Shown piece by piece: positions 6,048 to 6,557 of a stretch of DNA of 6,557 bases; positions within the stretch are counted from its first letter, which is position 1; every line of letters starts with the position of its first letter. This DNA comes from SIG510 sp045540975 (lineage in GTDB: Bacteria > Bacillota > Clostridia > Oscillospirales > JAAYXM01). Under the pieces are notes generated by a model. The model did no database searches and was not told where the DNA came from. It was given only the letters and a program-made list of their open reading frames with translations. The stretch spans positions 1 to 6,557 of the forward strand of contig JAZQIE010000038.1 in NCBI GenBank assembly GCA_045540975.1, read 5' to 3'. The position numbers and the translations under genes are program-made.

Positions 6048-6060
6048 TATGCAAAAAAGC
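6048..6060 (-). repeat. 13-base terminator tail, copy 2
   Basis: This is an exact copy of the sequence at 4241-4253, here at the end of the hydratase terminator. The stems of the two terminators are otherwise different in sequence, so the copies are not part of one larger duplicated segment. Confidence 0.7.
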
Positions 6061-6084
6061 ACCGATGGATTCCATCGGTGCTTT
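6053..6084. terminator. Terminator shared by spoVG and the convergent hydratase
   Basis: Positions 6056-6069 and 6071-6084 are perfect reverse complements (GCACCGATGGA core). In RNA this gives about 13 pairs with a 3-base loop. Leftward, the stem is followed by TTTTTT (6058-6053), a classic terminator 4 bp after the hydratase stop codon. Rightward, only TTT precedes CCC, so termination of spoVG is probably weaker, although the A-run before the stem and the T-run after it make a bidirectional role plausible. Confidence 0.9.
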
Positions 6085-6088
6085 CCCA

Positions 6089-6557
6089 TTATTTCGCGTA
6101 ATAGTTGATGAGGCAGCCGGAGAGGATGATATCACGCTCTTCACGGGTGATTGCCGGAAGTTTCAGCGTAATCTTGGTCTCCTTCCCGTTTTGAATCAAA
6201 GTTGCTTCAATGCTCTCGTCATTGCCTTCGAGGAGGGCACGGATGCCGCGGATGTAAATCCAATCCCCTGCCGCAATGTTAAAGCTTGCCGCATCGTCCA
6301 AGATAAACGGCAGCATGCCCCAGTTGACTACATTGGAGCGGTAGCGCTTGGTTGCATACTCTGCCGCGATGTTTGCAACACCGCCCAGAACACGCTGGCA
6401 GGAAGCCGCCTGCTCACGCGCAGAGCCGTCACCCGGCTTGAGTGCGAATACCGCGGTACCAACCTCGGTCTTGCTCAAATCAACCGCAATCGGAAGTTCA
6501 ATCTTTTCACCGTTTTCGCGAGCAAGTTCAAGTGCCTGAATTTCTTTTGCGCGGCCG
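6089..6557 (-). CDS. Aconitase-family hydratase, C-terminal swivel domain (N-terminus beyond right edge)
   Basis: The 155 visible residues are the C-terminal end of an aconitase-superfamily (de)hydratase, an iron-sulfur enzyme that moves water across a carbon-carbon bond of di- or tricarboxylates. The frame is open to the window edge, so the start is not here. Key segments are KPGDGSAREQAASCQ (fragment residues 40-54), matching the swivel-domain GSSRE active-site loop, VANIAAEYATKRYRSNVVNWG with the conserved RSN, MLPFILDD, and a beta-rich tail with AAGDWIYIRG and REERDIILSGCLINYY. The last segment resembles the ends of single-chain aconitases and the poorly characterised clostridial proteins annotated only as hydratase. 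The second Ser of GSSRE is Ala here. The substrate cannot be assigned: aconitate, homoaconitate and a YbhJ-like unknown activity all remain open, because the cluster cysteines lie outside the window. The gene ends at the terminator at 6053-6084. Confidence 0.85.
   Translation of the reverse strand, partial: GRAKEIQALELARENGEKIELPIAVDLSKTEVGTAVFALKPGDGSAREQAASCQRVLGGVANIAAEYATKRYRSNVVNWGMLPFILDDAASFNIAAGDWIYIRGIRALLEGNDESIEATLIQNGKETKITLKLPAITREERDIILSGCLINYYAK

Noticed and set aside
1..6557. Mobile elements, CRISPR arrays, tRNA or rRNA genes, toxin-antitoxin or defence genes
   Set aside because: No terminal inverted repeats, regularly spaced repeats, tRNA-like folds or relevant protein motifs were seen. 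Coding density is high and all genes are core functions.

Overview
The window is an ordinary chromosomal housekeeping region. It most likely comes from a spore-forming-lineage Bacillota, class Clostridia. The evidence is a spoVG gene next to murC, a type II (CoaW-like) pantothenate kinase joined to miaB and mutS, purine-rich Shine-Dalgarno sites, TTG starts, and short hairpin-plus-T-run terminators. The MiaB motif YGCQQNEADSE, with Gln where Met is usual, recalls Oscillospirales/Ruminococcaceae-type MiaB, but that genus-level hint comes from memory and is weak.

Layout, left to right. Positions 1-4234 hold a leftward operon: promoter (4206-4234), coaW (pantothenate kinase, 3331-4158), miaB (tRNA ms2i6A methylthiotransferase, 1922-3334) and mutS (mismatch repair ATPase, 1906 to beyond position 1, cut just after its Walker A motif). 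coaW and miaB overlap by 4 bp (ATGA), and miaB and mutS are 15 bp apart. Positions 4246-4275 are the terminator of murC. Positions 4282-5640 are murC (UDP-MurNAc:L-alanine ligase), also leftward, with its own strong promoter at 5725-5753. Positions 5641-5778 are a compact divergent control region. Positions 5779-6042 are spoVG, the only rightward gene. Positions 6053-6084 are a hairpin terminator shared by spoVG and the convergent gene. Positions 6089-6557 are the C-terminal part of a leftward aconitase-family hydratase that enters from beyond the right edge.

The genes do not form one pathway. The coaW-miaB-mutS operon joins CoA synthesis, tRNA modification and DNA repair by co-transcription. 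murC belongs to peptidoglycan precursor synthesis, and spoVG encodes a small nucleic-acid-binding regulator often found near cell-wall genes. The only stretches without a gene are short: 4159-4281, 5641-5778 and 6043-6088. All three are largely filled by promoters, ribosome binding sites and terminators.

I found no sign of a new defence system, mobile element, CRISPR array, RNA gene or unknown gene family. The most interesting signals are small regulatory ones: a nearly symmetric shared -10 element between murC and spoVG, two short dyads placed over promoter elements, a 13-base tail common to both leftward terminators, and a Ser-to-Ala change in the usual GSSRE motif of the hydratase.
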